This document shows positions 35,001-44,260 of a DNA stretch of 64,000 bases, in pieces (the stretch's first letter is position 1; each line of letters starts with the position of its first letter). Origin of the DNA: Sphingobacterium puteale. Its GTDB lineage: Bacteria > Bacteroidota > Bacteroidia > Sphingobacteriales > Sphingobacteriaceae. The stretch covers positions 248,001-312,000 of the forward strand of contig NZ_RBWS01000008.1 of the NCBI RefSeq assembly GCF_003627955.1, written 5' to 3'. The translations under genes and the position numbers were made by a program. The notes under the pieces were generated by a model. The model was given only the letters and a program-made list of their open reading frames with translations, was not told where the DNA came from and ran no database searches.

Positions 35001-35957
35001 CCAGATCACTTTTTGATTATCGACAAAGATGTCATAAATTGAGTTTTGACTGAGAGAGTTTTTTATGGACGTATTATGTTTGTAATTTGTGAAAGCAGGA
35101 GATCCCGTGAAAACGGAAAGCCCTTTCAGCGTTCCGATTAATAGCTCCCCATTTGCGTTTCTGATGATTTTACGGACGTTGTTACTCAGGAGGTTACTAT
35201 TTTCTTCTCTTAGATTCCGCCAATTTCGACTGGAAAAATTGAACAGAAATAGACCATGTAATTTTGTCCCTACCCAGAGCATGTTGTCTTTAAAATGCAT
35301 TGTACTAAATATTCGTTCCTTTAGAGGTAATACGGGAAACCCCAAGCTATGGATTTTAGATATTCGTTTGTTTTTATATATAAATGATTCAAGACCCTGG
35401 GAACTAGCTATCGTGTACGAGTTTAGTCCTGTTTGAACTATAGTCTGTGTATGAGGTCGATCTAAAATTAATTTAAAATCATAGGAGCCTGAAGCCGGAA
35501 TAGCTATATATAGACCTCTATTTGTACATAAAAAGATATGACCTGAGAGAATTTGTATATCCGAGACAACGAGTTTTTCTATAAAAGGCTTTCCTTTTCT
35601 CAATACAGCCTTTCGTTTGTCAATGTTGAAGATAAATACTTGTGTTGCGGTAGCTATAAAAAGATCATCTTTGTCATTTATACAAATCTTATTGATATAA
35701 TCCAATTTGTTGAATATGCTATCCTGAACACGAAGGTTTAAAATAGTTTGTGAGTCGTAAACAAACAGATTATTCCCTCCGCCAAACCAAAGTTTTCCCT
35801 TTTTATCCTGCGCAATAGTCAAAACAGCCTGTTTATCTAATACATTGTCCTGTGTTAGTGTCTCAAAACTGAAATTCTGGCCCAAACAAGACATAAAAGG
35901 ACAAAATAGCCATGCTATGATGACCAAGTTTTGGATCTGCTTTATGAGGAAATTCAT
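32076..35957 (-). CDS. Hybrid two-component system sensor/regulator (HTCS)
   Basis: I start it at the ATG at 35957 (MNFLIKQIQNLVIIAW); the earlier in-frame start is TTG. About 1293 residues. A signal peptide precedes a periplasmic double beta-propeller of Reg_prop repeats (about 25-690) and a Y_Y_Y domain (about 690-755). A membrane segment, a HisKA domain with His800 (SHEIRTPLTLI), an ATPase domain (DNGIGIATD, GTGIGLALT), a receiver with Asp1096 (LILSDLMMPYMNG) and an AraC-type helix-turn-helix at the end follow. HTCS proteins sense oligosaccharides in the periplasm and switch on neighbouring SusCD loci. It is divergent from susC. Confidence 0.96.
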   Translation of the reverse strand: MNFLIKQIQNLVIIAWLFCPFMSCLGQNFSFETLTQDNVLDKQAVLTIAQDKKGKLWFGGGNNLFVYDSQTILNLRVQDSIFNKLDYINKICINDKDDLFIATATQVFIFNIDKRKAVLRKGKPFIEKLVVSDIQILSGHIFLCTNRGLYIAIPASGSYDFKLILDRPHTQTIVQTGLNSYTIASSQGLESFIYKNKRISKIHSLGFPVLPLKERIFSTMHFKDNMLWVGTKLHGLFLFNFSSRNWRNLREENSNLLSNNVRKIIRNANGELLIGTLKGLSVFTGSPAFTNYKHNTSIKNSLSQNSIYDIFVDNQKVIWLGTYFGGINAVYPDLIPIRSYSTRSLLKQRLNSDIVGSFAVSKNAAWIGTEEEGINKIDKITGNTSPQPKLTRSNLIKDLYVRDEKLYAAQYGGGYSIIDLKSGNTKNYLLEKDLLNLKNNIYSIYVDPAQRIYLGTNKGLYIKEQEKPPQFDSSLAANTIDEIQADDKQQIYFLQSGRLFRRKTFSTTIHPIKQVDSLYINGFYVAPNGNIWLTSKGDLYHFDLKDRLTLIARFPNNTLGWPVMIDKHFWISSKNGLIFFDPSTKYHTVLNQYDGLPVKNMQGAKVYSSDAAVLFVTTLNGLVSIDTRKITFNQKKPNVLFRNIFLEDTPLNYGRIQRGDRSNSYQLQLRYDENFITVNFSSSNFIKPQKNRYRYKLEGFDKDWIETNTPSIRYTNIPEGRHTLTVYASNNDGIWSSTPLQIHITIKPPIWRTWWAYLLYAGLFTLGVHFVIKFVVERQMLINSEREQEKKIKFFTQISHEIRTPLTLITAPLDEIITETANLSTTQSKIKRIKKNAVKLLGVVNELLDFKKFDDKHFILKQSDIPFKEYIEDTFYLLNDLAQNKHINYYIRKLDAVGLQSIDPVQFDKVMFNLLSNAIKYTPENGTVYLELLESEDSVIINIVDNGIGIATDNQFKIFEEYYREEQANDSIGTGIGLALTKQIILQHQGEIRCFTMKDEQGEWTVFSLRLPKLSKVRVSSPTDPMVTAIDNSNLATPSAPDRSLQQTILIVEDNRELLDTIVHLFQESYTVITAVNGEDALTKAQEYIPDLILSDLMMPYMNGAQLCQAIKTNITTSHIPVILLTAVTDSDSQTQALQFGANIYLTKPFDNRLLFLSVQNLIAISRKKSREFQVKKTDFDNELDAQFIATLDQLIEANIQSEDFDVNFISRNMGMSAPILYRKLRAISNLSINNYVKMYRLNKARVLLKSSMNISEVAYSVGFSDRKYFSKEFKKHFGHNPSEETSASDQDG

Positions 35958-36098
35958 AGATAAATAGCGGTTATAGTTCAAATTTAAGATTTTACCCCTT
36001 AATATTTATAAAAATCACCCTATTGAATAGTTGCACTTGCCCAATTTTGATGCTGTTAAGCAACCGATTTTTAAATTATAAAACCAATTTCCTAAAGT

Positions 36099-39000
36099 AT
36101 GGCTAAGTTTTACGCAATTGGATTGTCCGCTATGACATTATTTGCTGTTGGTGTCGCTAATGCCCAACAGAAAGTAAATGTTACAGGACAAATCAAAGAC
36201 AGTCAAGGAACACCATTATCAGGTGTTACAATTCGAGAGAAGGGAGAAACACGCTCAACCTCCACAAATGGATCGGGAACCTATTCCTTGTCCGTCAGTC
36301 CCAACGCAACACTAGTAATCTCCTATGTGGGATATCAAAACCAAGAAATTGCCCTCAACGGACGAAATGTCGTTAATGTAACTATGGATGGTACAAGTTC
36401 GGCACTTGATGAAGTTGTTGTTGTAGGGTATGGAACGCAGAAAAAGGCAAATTTGACGAGTTCAGTCTCTACCATAGATCAGAAAGTTTTGGACTCTCGT
36501 CCAATATCCAATGTCATGTCTGCAATGCAGGGAGCTGCGCCTGGATTAGTAGTGACTCGCTCAGGTGGACAACCCGGTGCCGAGGGCTTTTCGGTTAATA
36601 TTCGTGGAGATCTATCTACGGGTTCATCTAACCCATTGGTACTTATTGACGGTGTTCCCGGTTCTTTGACCTATACCAATCCAGACGATATTGCAAGTAT
36701 TTCTATTCTTAAAGATGCCTCGGCAACGGCCATATATGGATCTAGGGGAGCAGCGGGTGTCGTTCTTGTGACGACAAAATCTGGTCAGGGAAAATTGAAG
36801 GTAAACTATCAGGGGATGTGGACGGCGAAAAAGATGGGACTTTTTCCTGAGCGGATTAATAGCTGGGAGGAGGCTGAGATGCAGAACCTCGCTCGTATAA
36901 ACGCTGGTCAATCTCCAGATTGGTCAGCAGAGTTAATTGCTCTGATGAAGGATCCTAATCAATATTATAGAATTAACCCAACGAACCCCACTGCCTATCA
37001 ATATTTTGGCAATTATAATTATCCGGAGATTTTATTGAAAGATAAATCAACACGTTTAAATCAAAATCTATCTATTTCAGGAAGTACAGAAAAGGATAAT
37101 TACTTGTTCTCATTGGGTTATATCACGGATAAAGGAATTTTTAGATTTGGACCAGATGACTATAAACGTTTGAATGGACGTTTTAATTATCATCGGGAAC
37201 TTTCCAAGATGTTTAGCTTGGACTCTAAAATATTATACAGTAGATCGGAGAGGAACTCAAGTGTTTTAGGAGCCAGTAATGATTATGGTTTGATTTATAA
37301 TATTGTTTCTTCAAGGAGTATTAGTCCTATATATCTTCCAGAAAGTGGTGATACAAAATATGCCGCCGGAAGTGCTGCTGGAGAAACTGTTGGGTTATTA
37401 AAGGATGGCGGACGTAACAATAATGTCATCCAAGAAATTGGCGGAAGTTTTGAGCTTGGGGCAAAAGATATTTTTACGGAGGGTTTAAAGCTACGCCTGT
37501 TGTATAGTCCAAGAATTGTGATGGAGAATGATAATAATACCAGAATCCCAGTTCCGATGTATAATGTAAATGGACGAACTGGATGGGCAGGGGGAATTAA
37601 TCTTAATTCAATCATCAAGGGGCGTTCTCAAACATTAACGAACAATTGGCAAGCTGTAGGTGAGTATAATCGAACGTTTAATGAAAAGCACGAGGTGTTA
37701 GTACGTGGAGGATATCGTTATGATGATTATCGTTACGATTATATTGGTGCGTCAGCATCGAATCTCCCTACGGATGATGTATTGGCTTTAAGTCAATTTG
37801 GGGATAAAAATAATACTAGTGTTGGAGACAATATACAAACCAATACATTGATTTCTTTCTTTGGTACCGCACAATACGTTTTTGACCAGAAGTATATTAT
37901 TCAGGGAACGTTAAATCGGGAAGGAAGCTCACGTTTATCACCAGCCAACCGCTGGATTACTTTACCTGGTGTCTCAGCAGGCTGGCGTATAAACAATGAA
38001 TCGTGGTTTGGCAATGCTTCCAAAATTTTTAATGAATTAAAATTGCGAGCAGCTTGGGGTAAACAGGCAAATGATCCTAATAGCGATAATCCCCGGGCTA
38101 ATAATTACGATTATATAAATGCGCTATCCAAGGGAGATGCATATCCATTTAATAATGTACGGAATACTTACTATTGGATTGGAAGTGCCGCTTCACCGCT
38201 AAGAACCTGGGAGAAAGTTACAAATACCGATGTTGGATTGGATTTCGCGATGTTCAATAGAAAACTTGATGGATCATTCTCTTATTTTTGGCGTGAAACC
38301 AAAGGAACATATGGGGTCATAACGCAGCCTGGTGTATTTGGTATTGGCAGCCCTAGTTCAAATATTGGCGATTTCAAATCTTGGGGCTGGGAGCTGAGCT
38401 TAAATTGGCGTGATAAAATTGGTGAGGATTTTAATTATACTATTGGAGCTAACTTATCAGATAATAACAACAAGGTTGTTAAATTTTTAAATAGAACCAG
38501 CCTAAGTGGCGGTCTCGTTTCTCTCTTAGAAGGATATTCTAAAAATTCAATTTTTGGATACCGTACGGATGGTTACTTCCAAAATGCTGATGAGATAAAA
38601 AATAACCAGGTAAATCATCAAAACCCGAATTTGGGGCCTGGAGATATTCGCTATGTTGATGTAAATGTTGATGGAATTATTTCCTCTGGTAAAGGTAATT
38701 TAGAGGATCCAGGTGATTTAGTATATCTCGGTACTCAAAATCCAAGATATTCTTTTGGATTGAACCTAGGTTTTAATTATAAAGGGTTTGATTTTAGTGC
38801 ATTTATTCAAGGTGTTGGGAAAAGAAAGTTTTTACTGCCTTCCGTTTTGACTCTTCCTTATGTTGAAAGCTGGCGGCAGGCTTGGGCCATCCATAAAGAT
38901 TACTGGACGCCAGAAAATCCAAATGCAATGTTTCCAAGGCCAGTCATGGGAGGTGGAAGTAATACAAGAATTTCGGATAAATGGGTAGTCAATGGAGCTT

Positions 39001-39218
39001 ACGCACGTATGAAAAATATCCAACTGGGCTATACCTTACCAAAGGAATTGACGACAAGAGCGAAAATAGAACGTCTAAGGGTCTTTTTCTCCGGCGAAGA
39101 TCTATTTGAATTTAAAAAATCATGGAACCCTTATTATGACCCTGAAACACCAAATGGACAGGCATTCGGATATCCATTTTTCCGTTCATTCACATTAGGG
39201 GTAAATGTTACGTTTTAA
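36099..39218 (+). CDS. SusC-like TonB-dependent outer-membrane transporter
   Basis: The 1039-residue protein has a signal peptide ending ANAQQ, then a carboxypeptidase-regulatory-like domain (VTGQIKDSQGTPLSGVTI). The SusC hallmark DEVVVVGYGTQKKANLTSSVSTI, a plug with SILKDASATAIYGSRGAAGV, and a long beta-barrel ending in ...LGVNVTF follow. It imports oligosaccharides across the outer membrane using TonB energy. SusD follows after 13 bases. Control is probably by the divergent HTCS. Confidence 0.97.
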   Translation: MAKFYAIGLSAMTLFAVGVANAQQKVNVTGQIKDSQGTPLSGVTIREKGETRSTSTNGSGTYSLSVSPNATLVISYVGYQNQEIALNGRNVVNVTMDGTSSALDEVVVVGYGTQKKANLTSSVSTIDQKVLDSRPISNVMSAMQGAAPGLVVTRSGGQPGAEGFSVNIRGDLSTGSSNPLVLIDGVPGSLTYTNPDDIASISILKDASATAIYGSRGAAGVVLVTTKSGQGKLKVNYQGMWTAKKMGLFPERINSWEEAEMQNLARINAGQSPDWSAELIALMKDPNQYYRINPTNPTAYQYFGNYNYPEILLKDKSTRLNQNLSISGSTEKDNYLFSLGYITDKGIFRFGPDDYKRLNGRFNYHRELSKMFSLDSKILYSRSERNSSVLGASNDYGLIYNIVSSRSISPIYLPESGDTKYAAGSAAGETVGLLKDGGRNNNVIQEIGGSFELGAKDIFTEGLKLRLLYSPRIVMENDNNTRIPVPMYNVNGRTGWAGGINLNSIIKGRSQTLTNNWQAVGEYNRTFNEKHEVLVRGGYRYDDYRYDYIGASASNLPTDDVLALSQFGDKNNTSVGDNIQTNTLISFFGTAQYVFDQKYIIQGTLNREGSSRLSPANRWITLPGVSAGWRINNESWFGNASKIFNELKLRAAWGKQANDPNSDNPRANNYDYINALSKGDAYPFNNVRNTYYWIGSAASPLRTWEKVTNTDVGLDFAMFNRKLDGSFSYFWRETKGTYGVITQPGVFGIGSPSSNIGDFKSWGWELSLNWRDKIGEDFNYTIGANLSDNNNKVVKFLNRTSLSGGLVSLLEGYSKNSIFGYRTDGYFQNADEIKNNQVNHQNPNLGPGDIRYVDVNVDGIISSGKGNLEDPGDLVYLGTQNPRYSFGLNLGFNYKGFDFSAFIQGVGKRKFLLPSVLTLPYVESWRQAWAIHKDYWTPENPNAMFPRPVMGGGSNTRISDKWVVNGAYARMKNIQLGYTLPKELTTRAKIERLRVFFSGEDLFEFKKSWNPYYDPETPNGQAFGYPFFRSFTLGVNVTF

Positions 39219-39231
39219 AACTAGGGAAATT

Positions 39232-40920
39232 ATGAAAATCGAAATAAATAAATCAAAAACCATCATAAAGAGAGCTGCAAAATTGGGAATACTGATTGCA
39301 TCGGCCAATATTCTATTTTCGTCATGTATGAAGGATTTAGATAATAAGATAGATGAGACTAGGGTGACAGATGCGTCTTTTTGGAAAACCGAACAGCACT
39401 TGTTGATGGGTGTAAATTATCTTTATACCTTCTTGCCAGGAATTGGCGAAAATAGCGCCGCAAATTGGACTGATGACTCTCGTTCTACAGGTAACAATTC
39501 AATCAGCGATGGATCTCGCTTGGTGCCTAATAGTAGCGGGGATTATACAAATAATTATCAGCTAATCCGCGCAGTAAATACTATCTTAGAAAAGGCAGAA
39601 AAGATGTCGCTAGATGCGGCTGTTATAACGAAATATAGCGCTGAAGCACGTTTTTTTAGAGCTTATGCTTATGGAGAATTGCTCAAGAGATTTGGGGGAA
39701 TGCCGATCGTAACCCGGACATTAAATCTGAATGATGAATTGCTTCAAGCGCCAAGAGGAACACGTGACGAAGTTGTCAATCTGATTTATAGCGACCTGGA
39801 TTACGCGATCCAAAATTTGCCTGAAGCAAGTGCGACAAAATCCACCGATTACGGTCGAATCAATAAGAGTGTTGCTCAGGCGCTTAAGGTTAGACTTGCG
39901 CTTTTTGAAGGGACTTTTGAAAAGTATCATCAATTTGGAGATGCAAAAAAACACCTGACAATAGCGAAAAATACGGCCAACGATATTATTTCAACAGGCT
40001 ATTTTAAGCTGTTTACTTATGGAGCTGACCCGGCAAAGAGTTATTATTATCTGTTTCAAAAAGAAGGGAATGGTTATGCAAATAAGGAAGTCATATTACC
40101 CCGTTTATATGGTAAAGATATGACGGATAGAATCTCGACACATAATTATAGCCGGAATATAGAACAAGGTGCGATTACTCCCACGCGTTATTTAGTGGAC
40201 GCTTATTTATATATCGATGGTCTACCTAGAGAGGGGGTAAATAGATCTCCTTATTATAAACCTAATGTAAGCACCTTAACGGAATTCGAAAATAGGGATC
40301 CTCGTTTGGCAATGACTGTTTTTAAAACAGGAGATACTTATATCAATGGCTCTAAATACCAGCCTATGTTTTCATTTACACAAACTGGCTATAAAACCTT
40401 CAAATATTTTAATGATACAGATTGGGTGAATCAAGCGAGTTTTAATGAACATAAAATTATTCGATATCCTGAGGTGTTGTTGTCATATGCAGAAGCAGTT
40501 TATGAACTAGATGGGAATATTTCAGATGCTGACCTGAATAAATCGTTGAATATCGTTCGAGATCGCGCGGGAATGCCAAAATTGACAAATGCTTTTGCTT
40601 TAGATCATGAATTGAATGTATTAGAGGAAATTAGGAGAGAGCGTAGAGTCGAATTTGCAATGGAAGGTGAACACCGCTATTGGGATATTATTAGGTGGAA
40701 AATCGCCGAAAAGGTACTCCCATTGCCAACATTAGGTATTCAATTTTTCAAAAGCGAATATGCGGAACAACCTGTTGTGAGTCTTACGTCTGAAGGATAT
40801 GTAATCGCACAAACAGCAGCGACGAGAAAATTTGATCCCGCTCGCGATTATCTTTGGCCGCTTCCTATCTCAGAATTGTCCTTAAATCCGAATTTGGTGC
40901 AGAATCCTAAATGGCAATAA
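39232..40920 (+). CDS. SusD/RagB-family surface glycan-binding lipoprotein
   Basis: Started at the ATG at 39232 (MKIEINKSKTIIKRAAKLG), which gives a lipoprotein signal with LFSSC. About 562 residues, normal for SusD. Typical parts are the TPR-like N-terminal half (ARFFRAYAYGELLKRFGGMPIV) and the end region RRVEFAMEGEHRYWDIIRWK and YLWPLPISELSLNPNLVQNP. It forms the lid of the SusC transporter on the cell surface and binds the glycan. It overlaps neither neighbour and is followed by a terminator. Confidence 0.96.
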   Translation: MKIEINKSKTIIKRAAKLGILIASANILFSSCMKDLDNKIDETRVTDASFWKTEQHLLMGVNYLYTFLPGIGENSAANWTDDSRSTGNNSISDGSRLVPNSSGDYTNNYQLIRAVNTILEKAEKMSLDAAVITKYSAEARFFRAYAYGELLKRFGGMPIVTRTLNLNDELLQAPRGTRDEVVNLIYSDLDYAIQNLPEASATKSTDYGRINKSVAQALKVRLALFEGTFEKYHQFGDAKKHLTIAKNTANDIISTGYFKLFTYGADPAKSYYYLFQKEGNGYANKEVILPRLYGKDMTDRISTHNYSRNIEQGAITPTRYLVDAYLYIDGLPREGVNRSPYYKPNVSTLTEFENRDPRLAMTVFKTGDTYINGSKYQPMFSFTQTGYKTFKYFNDTDWVNQASFNEHKIIRYPEVLLSYAEAVYELDGNISDADLNKSLNIVRDRAGMPKLTNAFALDHELNVLEEIRRERRVEFAMEGEHRYWDIIRWKIAEKVLPLPTLGIQFFKSEYAEQPVVSLTSEGYVIAQTAATRKFDPARDYLWPLPISELSLNPNLVQNPKWQ

Positions 40921-40944
40921 GGTTTGATTTGTAACAAATTTACG

Positions 40945-40990
40945 GATCAATCGCCCACGCAATCGTTTGTTAGGGCGATTGATTCTTTTT
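40945..40990 (+). terminator. Terminator after susD
   Basis: GATCAATCGCCC pairs with GGGCGATTGATTC across a 16-base loop and is followed by a T-run. Confidence 0.9.
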
Positions 40991-41073
40991 AGCTTGTTTT
41001 TCTGTATTAAAATAAAGATTTTTAATGTTTTGTGTGTGCTTGTTGAGCACATATTACTTATAAACCATTATCG

Positions 41074-42342
41074 ATGAAGAGAAGATCCGTATTAAAATTA
41101 TTAGGCGGTGCTGGCGTTGGTGCATTGACGGCTTCGTTGCCGATGAGCGCTAAGGCAGGTGTATTACCCGATGAAAGTATAAGTTATACGGGGAATGACC
41201 GTGCTTATTGGGTTTCAATACTAAGCAAGATGGCCACACCGATATTGGATAATATCAGTAAGCAGCAATGGCGTAAAAAGATGCCGATGGAGGTAAGTCC
41301 TACTTTTGATAGCAGAGATCCAGGGGTTGGTTACCTCGAGGCTTTTGGTCGGTTGCTGGCAGGAATGGCGCCTTGGTTGGCATTACCCGATGACAGCTCA
41401 GAAGAGGGGAAACTCCGTAAAAAATTACGTGATCAAGCCTTATTGGGTATCAAATATGGTGTGGATCCAAAATCTCCGGATTACTTTACATGGCGGGGAC
41501 CTTCATCGCAAACCCTGGTAGATGCAGCGCATTTGGCTTTGGCGTTTCTGAGAGCACCTAAAGCGCTATGGGAACCATTGGACCAGATAGCCCAAAAAAG
41601 GGTTGTCGAAGAATTCAAACTATTGCGTAAGATCAAACCGAATGAAAGCAACTGGTTACTTTTTGCTGCAATGACCGAAACCTTCCTTTATAGTGTAGGC
41701 GAGGAATGCGCGCGTGAGAAAATAGACTATGCAGTCAATAAATTTGATCAGGAATGGTATGTTGGCGATGGCTGGTATAGTGATGGGGCACGCTTTAGCT
41801 TTGATCATTATAATGGCTATGTGATCCATTGTATGCAGGTCGAATCACTACGTCATAATATTTCTGCGGGTGGAAAATACAAGGAAATGTATGAACGTGC
41901 ATATAAGCGAATGCAGCGTTATGCACATCATTTAGAACGGATGATATCGCCTGAAGGGCACTATGTGGTCGTTGGGCGGTCCTCTACTTATAAGAATGCG
42001 GCCTTTCAACCTCTGGCAGCAGTAGCTTTAGAGGATAAATTGCCAGAAGATATCTCAAAAGGTCAAGTAAGGGCGGCCCTTACGGCGGTACTCAGACACA
42101 TCTATATTGACAAAACTTTTGCTCCTTCGGGATGGCTCCGTATGGGAGTGGTTGGAGACCAACAGTCAAATTTGGCTGACTATTATACTAACGCCGGATC
42201 AATGTATGTGGCATCGCTGTCGTTCCTGCCGTTAGGATTACCTGCTACGGATGAGTTCTGGACATGTGCTCCACAGAAATGGACATCGCAGAAATGCTGG
42301 AATGCGGAACAGTTTCCGAAAGATTATTACGTCAGTTATTAA
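41074..42342 (+). CDS. DUF2264 family protein, Tat-type signal
   Basis: The 422-residue protein begins MKRRSVLKLLGGAGVGALTAS, a twin-arginine-like signal ending in AKAG. The mature part has the DUF2264 pattern SRDPGVGYLEAFGRLLAGMAPWLALP. It is an all-helical (alpha/alpha)-barrel-like protein related in shape to glycosidases and lyases. Its activity is not established from sequence. Its location between susD and the second GH88 gene suggests it acts on the same uronate-containing glycan. It stands alone, between a terminator and a repeat-rich gap. Confidence 0.85.
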   Translation: MKRRSVLKLLGGAGVGALTASLPMSAKAGVLPDESISYTGNDRAYWVSILSKMATPILDNISKQQWRKKMPMEVSPTFDSRDPGVGYLEAFGRLLAGMAPWLALPDDSSEEGKLRKKLRDQALLGIKYGVDPKSPDYFTWRGPSSQTLVDAAHLALAFLRAPKALWEPLDQIAQKRVVEEFKLLRKIKPNESNWLLFAAMTETFLYSVGEECAREKIDYAVNKFDQEWYVGDGWYSDGARFSFDHYNGYVIHCMQVESLRHNISAGGKYKEMYERAYKRMQRYAHHLERMISPEGHYVVVGRSSTYKNAAFQPLAAVALEDKLPEDISKGQVRAALTAVLRHIYIDKTFAPSGWLRMGVVGDQQSNLADYYTNAGSMYVASLSFLPLGLPATDEFWTCAPQKWTSQKCWNAEQFPKDYYVSY

Positions 42343-42380
42343 TTCCTTGTTCTTTTATTCATAATCTAAATAATAACAAA

Positions 42381-42631
42381 ATAGAGGTAGTAGATAGGTC
42401 TCATACTGTATAAGTAAAAATTCAAAACTCATAGCTTAACACTAAATAAAGATAAAAACAAAAATAAAGATACTTGTTAAGCCTTAGGCTCGTATTAAGT
42501 AAAAACTCAATACGCAAGTCTCAATACTAAATAGATAACAGATAGAAAATAAAAAAAATAGAGATACTAGGTAGGTCTTAGACGTGTTTAAGTAAATTCT
42601 TGATACTCATATCTCAATACTCAATACTAAT
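42381..42631. repeat. Three degenerate tandem repeats of 83-94 bp
   Basis: Three units start near 42381 (ATAGAGGTAGTAG), 42464 (ATAAAGATACTTG) and 42558 (ATAGAGATACTAGG). Each then has a GTCTTA-like block, a TTAAGTAAA block and TCTCAATACTAAATA-like ends, in the same order. The spacing is 83 then 94 bases. The last unit runs right up to the GH88 start at 42632. No gene is in this gap. It resembles decayed intergenic repeats; a regulatory role is possible but unproven. Confidence 0.65.
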
Positions 42632-43906
42632 ATGAAGGTACAACACTATATTTCAGGAGCGTTAATGATCGGGCTTGGTCTACAGGCAATATCATGTTCT
42701 AGTCAGAAGAATTTAACAACAGCCAAATTGGGGCTTAACAAGGAATTTGTCCAAACCAATCTTGAAGACGCACATAAACAGATTACCTATCTGGCCGCGT
42801 CCATACAGGAGTCGGATATTCCCACCACGTATAAAGACGGGAAATATGTCAACTGGGGCTCTAGCTGGTGGTGCTCCGGATTTTATCCCGGTACTGTGCT
42901 CTATCTTTATGAATATACAAAAGACGAGAAGTTGTTGAATGAGGCAAAGCGGAAACTAAATCATTTAGAAAAAGAGAAGAACAATAAAGGAACACATGAT
43001 CTTGGGTTTATGCTATATTGCAGCTTTGGTAATGCATTGCGTTTGACAGGTGATTCTACAGCTTACAAAGAAGTGCTAAGTACTGGTGCGGCTTCATTGG
43101 CAACACGTTTTCACGAAGCTCCGAAAACCATCCGTTCATGGGATGGTGGTAAGAACTGGGACGGGCAACCGTGGACTTATCCCGTTATCATCGATAATAT
43201 GATGAATCTGGAATTTTTGACTGAAGTGTCCAAAATAACAGGAGATAAAAGATTTCGGGATATAGCTATTCAGCATGCAAATACGACAATGGTCAACCAT
43301 TACCGGAAAGACTACAGTTCTTACCATGTAGTAGATTATAATCCAGAAGATGGCAGTATCATATCCCGGAAGACTGCTCAGGGTGCATTTGATGAATCTG
43401 CCTGGGCAAGGGGACAGGCTTGGGGTCTATATGGTTACACCATGATGTACCGCGAAACCGGTGACAGTAAATATTTGGAACAAGCTCGGAATATCGCCAA
43501 GTTTTACCTTAATCATCCCAATCTTCCGAAGGACCTGATTCCATATTGGGATATGGATCAAAATAAACTGACCGAAGAAAGTAAGTACTATCATCAGAAG
43601 GATCTACGTGATGTCTCTACCGCTGCGGTTACCGCTTCAGCTTTGCTGGAATTGGCACAGTATACAAAAGGTAGTGAAAGCCAATTGTACATTTCCAAAG
43701 CCGAGCAGATGTTAAAGTCACTTTCTTCTAAACCGTACAAAGCGGACTATAAAGAAGCTGGTGGTTACATATTGAAACACAGTGTCGGTTCTATTCCACA
43801 TAAAACTGAGGTAGATGTACCATTGACTTATGCCGACTATTATTACGTAGAGGCGCTGATTAGATATAACCGAATGCTCAATGGCGAAAAAGTGATCAAA
43901 CAGTAA
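42632..43906 (+). CDS. GH88 unsaturated uronyl hydrolase, lipoprotein form
   Basis: The 424-residue protein is a close paralogue of the product at 30739, but has a lipoprotein signal with Cys22 (LQAISCSSQ). The two catalytic aspartates are conserved at Asp123 (THDLGFMLYC) and Asp189 (VIIDNMMNLEF). A short insert (GGKNWDGQPW, about 172-181) distinguishes it from the first copy near the active site. It removes unsaturated uronic acid from oligosaccharides. The lipid anchor suggests a membrane location rather than free periplasm. Confidence 0.94.
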   Translation: MKVQHYISGALMIGLGLQAISCSSQKNLTTAKLGLNKEFVQTNLEDAHKQITYLAASIQESDIPTTYKDGKYVNWGSSWWCSGFYPGTVLYLYEYTKDEKLLNEAKRKLNHLEKEKNNKGTHDLGFMLYCSFGNALRLTGDSTAYKEVLSTGAASLATRFHEAPKTIRSWDGGKNWDGQPWTYPVIIDNMMNLEFLTEVSKITGDKRFRDIAIQHANTTMVNHYRKDYSSYHVVDYNPEDGSIISRKTAQGAFDESAWARGQAWGLYGYTMMYRETGDSKYLEQARNIAKFYLNHPNLPKDLIPYWDMDQNKLTEESKYYHQKDLRDVSTAAVTASALLELAQYTKGSESQLYISKAEQMLKSLSSKPYKADYKEAGGYILKHSVGSIPHKTEVDVPLTYADYYYVEALIRYNRMLNGEKVIKQ

Positions 43907-44260
43907 GGATATTATCAATGTATAGCGGGCTAGGCAAGCTAGCTCCATTTTAAAAGAATGAATTCCAGTCATTAATGAACTATACATACTTATCATTATC
44001 GTATTGCTGCCGCCAGAACCGCTGTAGGGCACTTGAAAGGGCTTTAAAGTAGTTGATCGGAGTTTATGGATCTGAACGATCCCGGTTCTATGTCTTGTTT
44101 TACTTCATTAATTGATCTGATGGATTTGGGCAATGATATTATCAAGCAGGTAGAACAAGTACAGTTGTATTAAATGTAGTCGGAAAACAACAATATATTA
44201 TCTTTTTTTTGCATTTTGTGTGATAGAAATAGACCAATCTGTCAATATCAAGCTGAATAG
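43907..44260. other. 354-bp gap without a supported gene
   Basis: It contains a short frame at 44066-44173 (35 codons, starting MDLNDPGSMSCF) with no recognisable family. No clear terminator follows the GH88 gene. The promoter of the TPR sensor kinase must lie here, but I see no good TTTG / TAnnTTTG pair. Confidence 0.4.

Noticed and set aside
44066..44173. 35-codon frame MDLNDPGSMSCF after the second GH88 gene
   Set aside because: Too short, no family resemblance, no promoter or spacing support; listed only as gap content.
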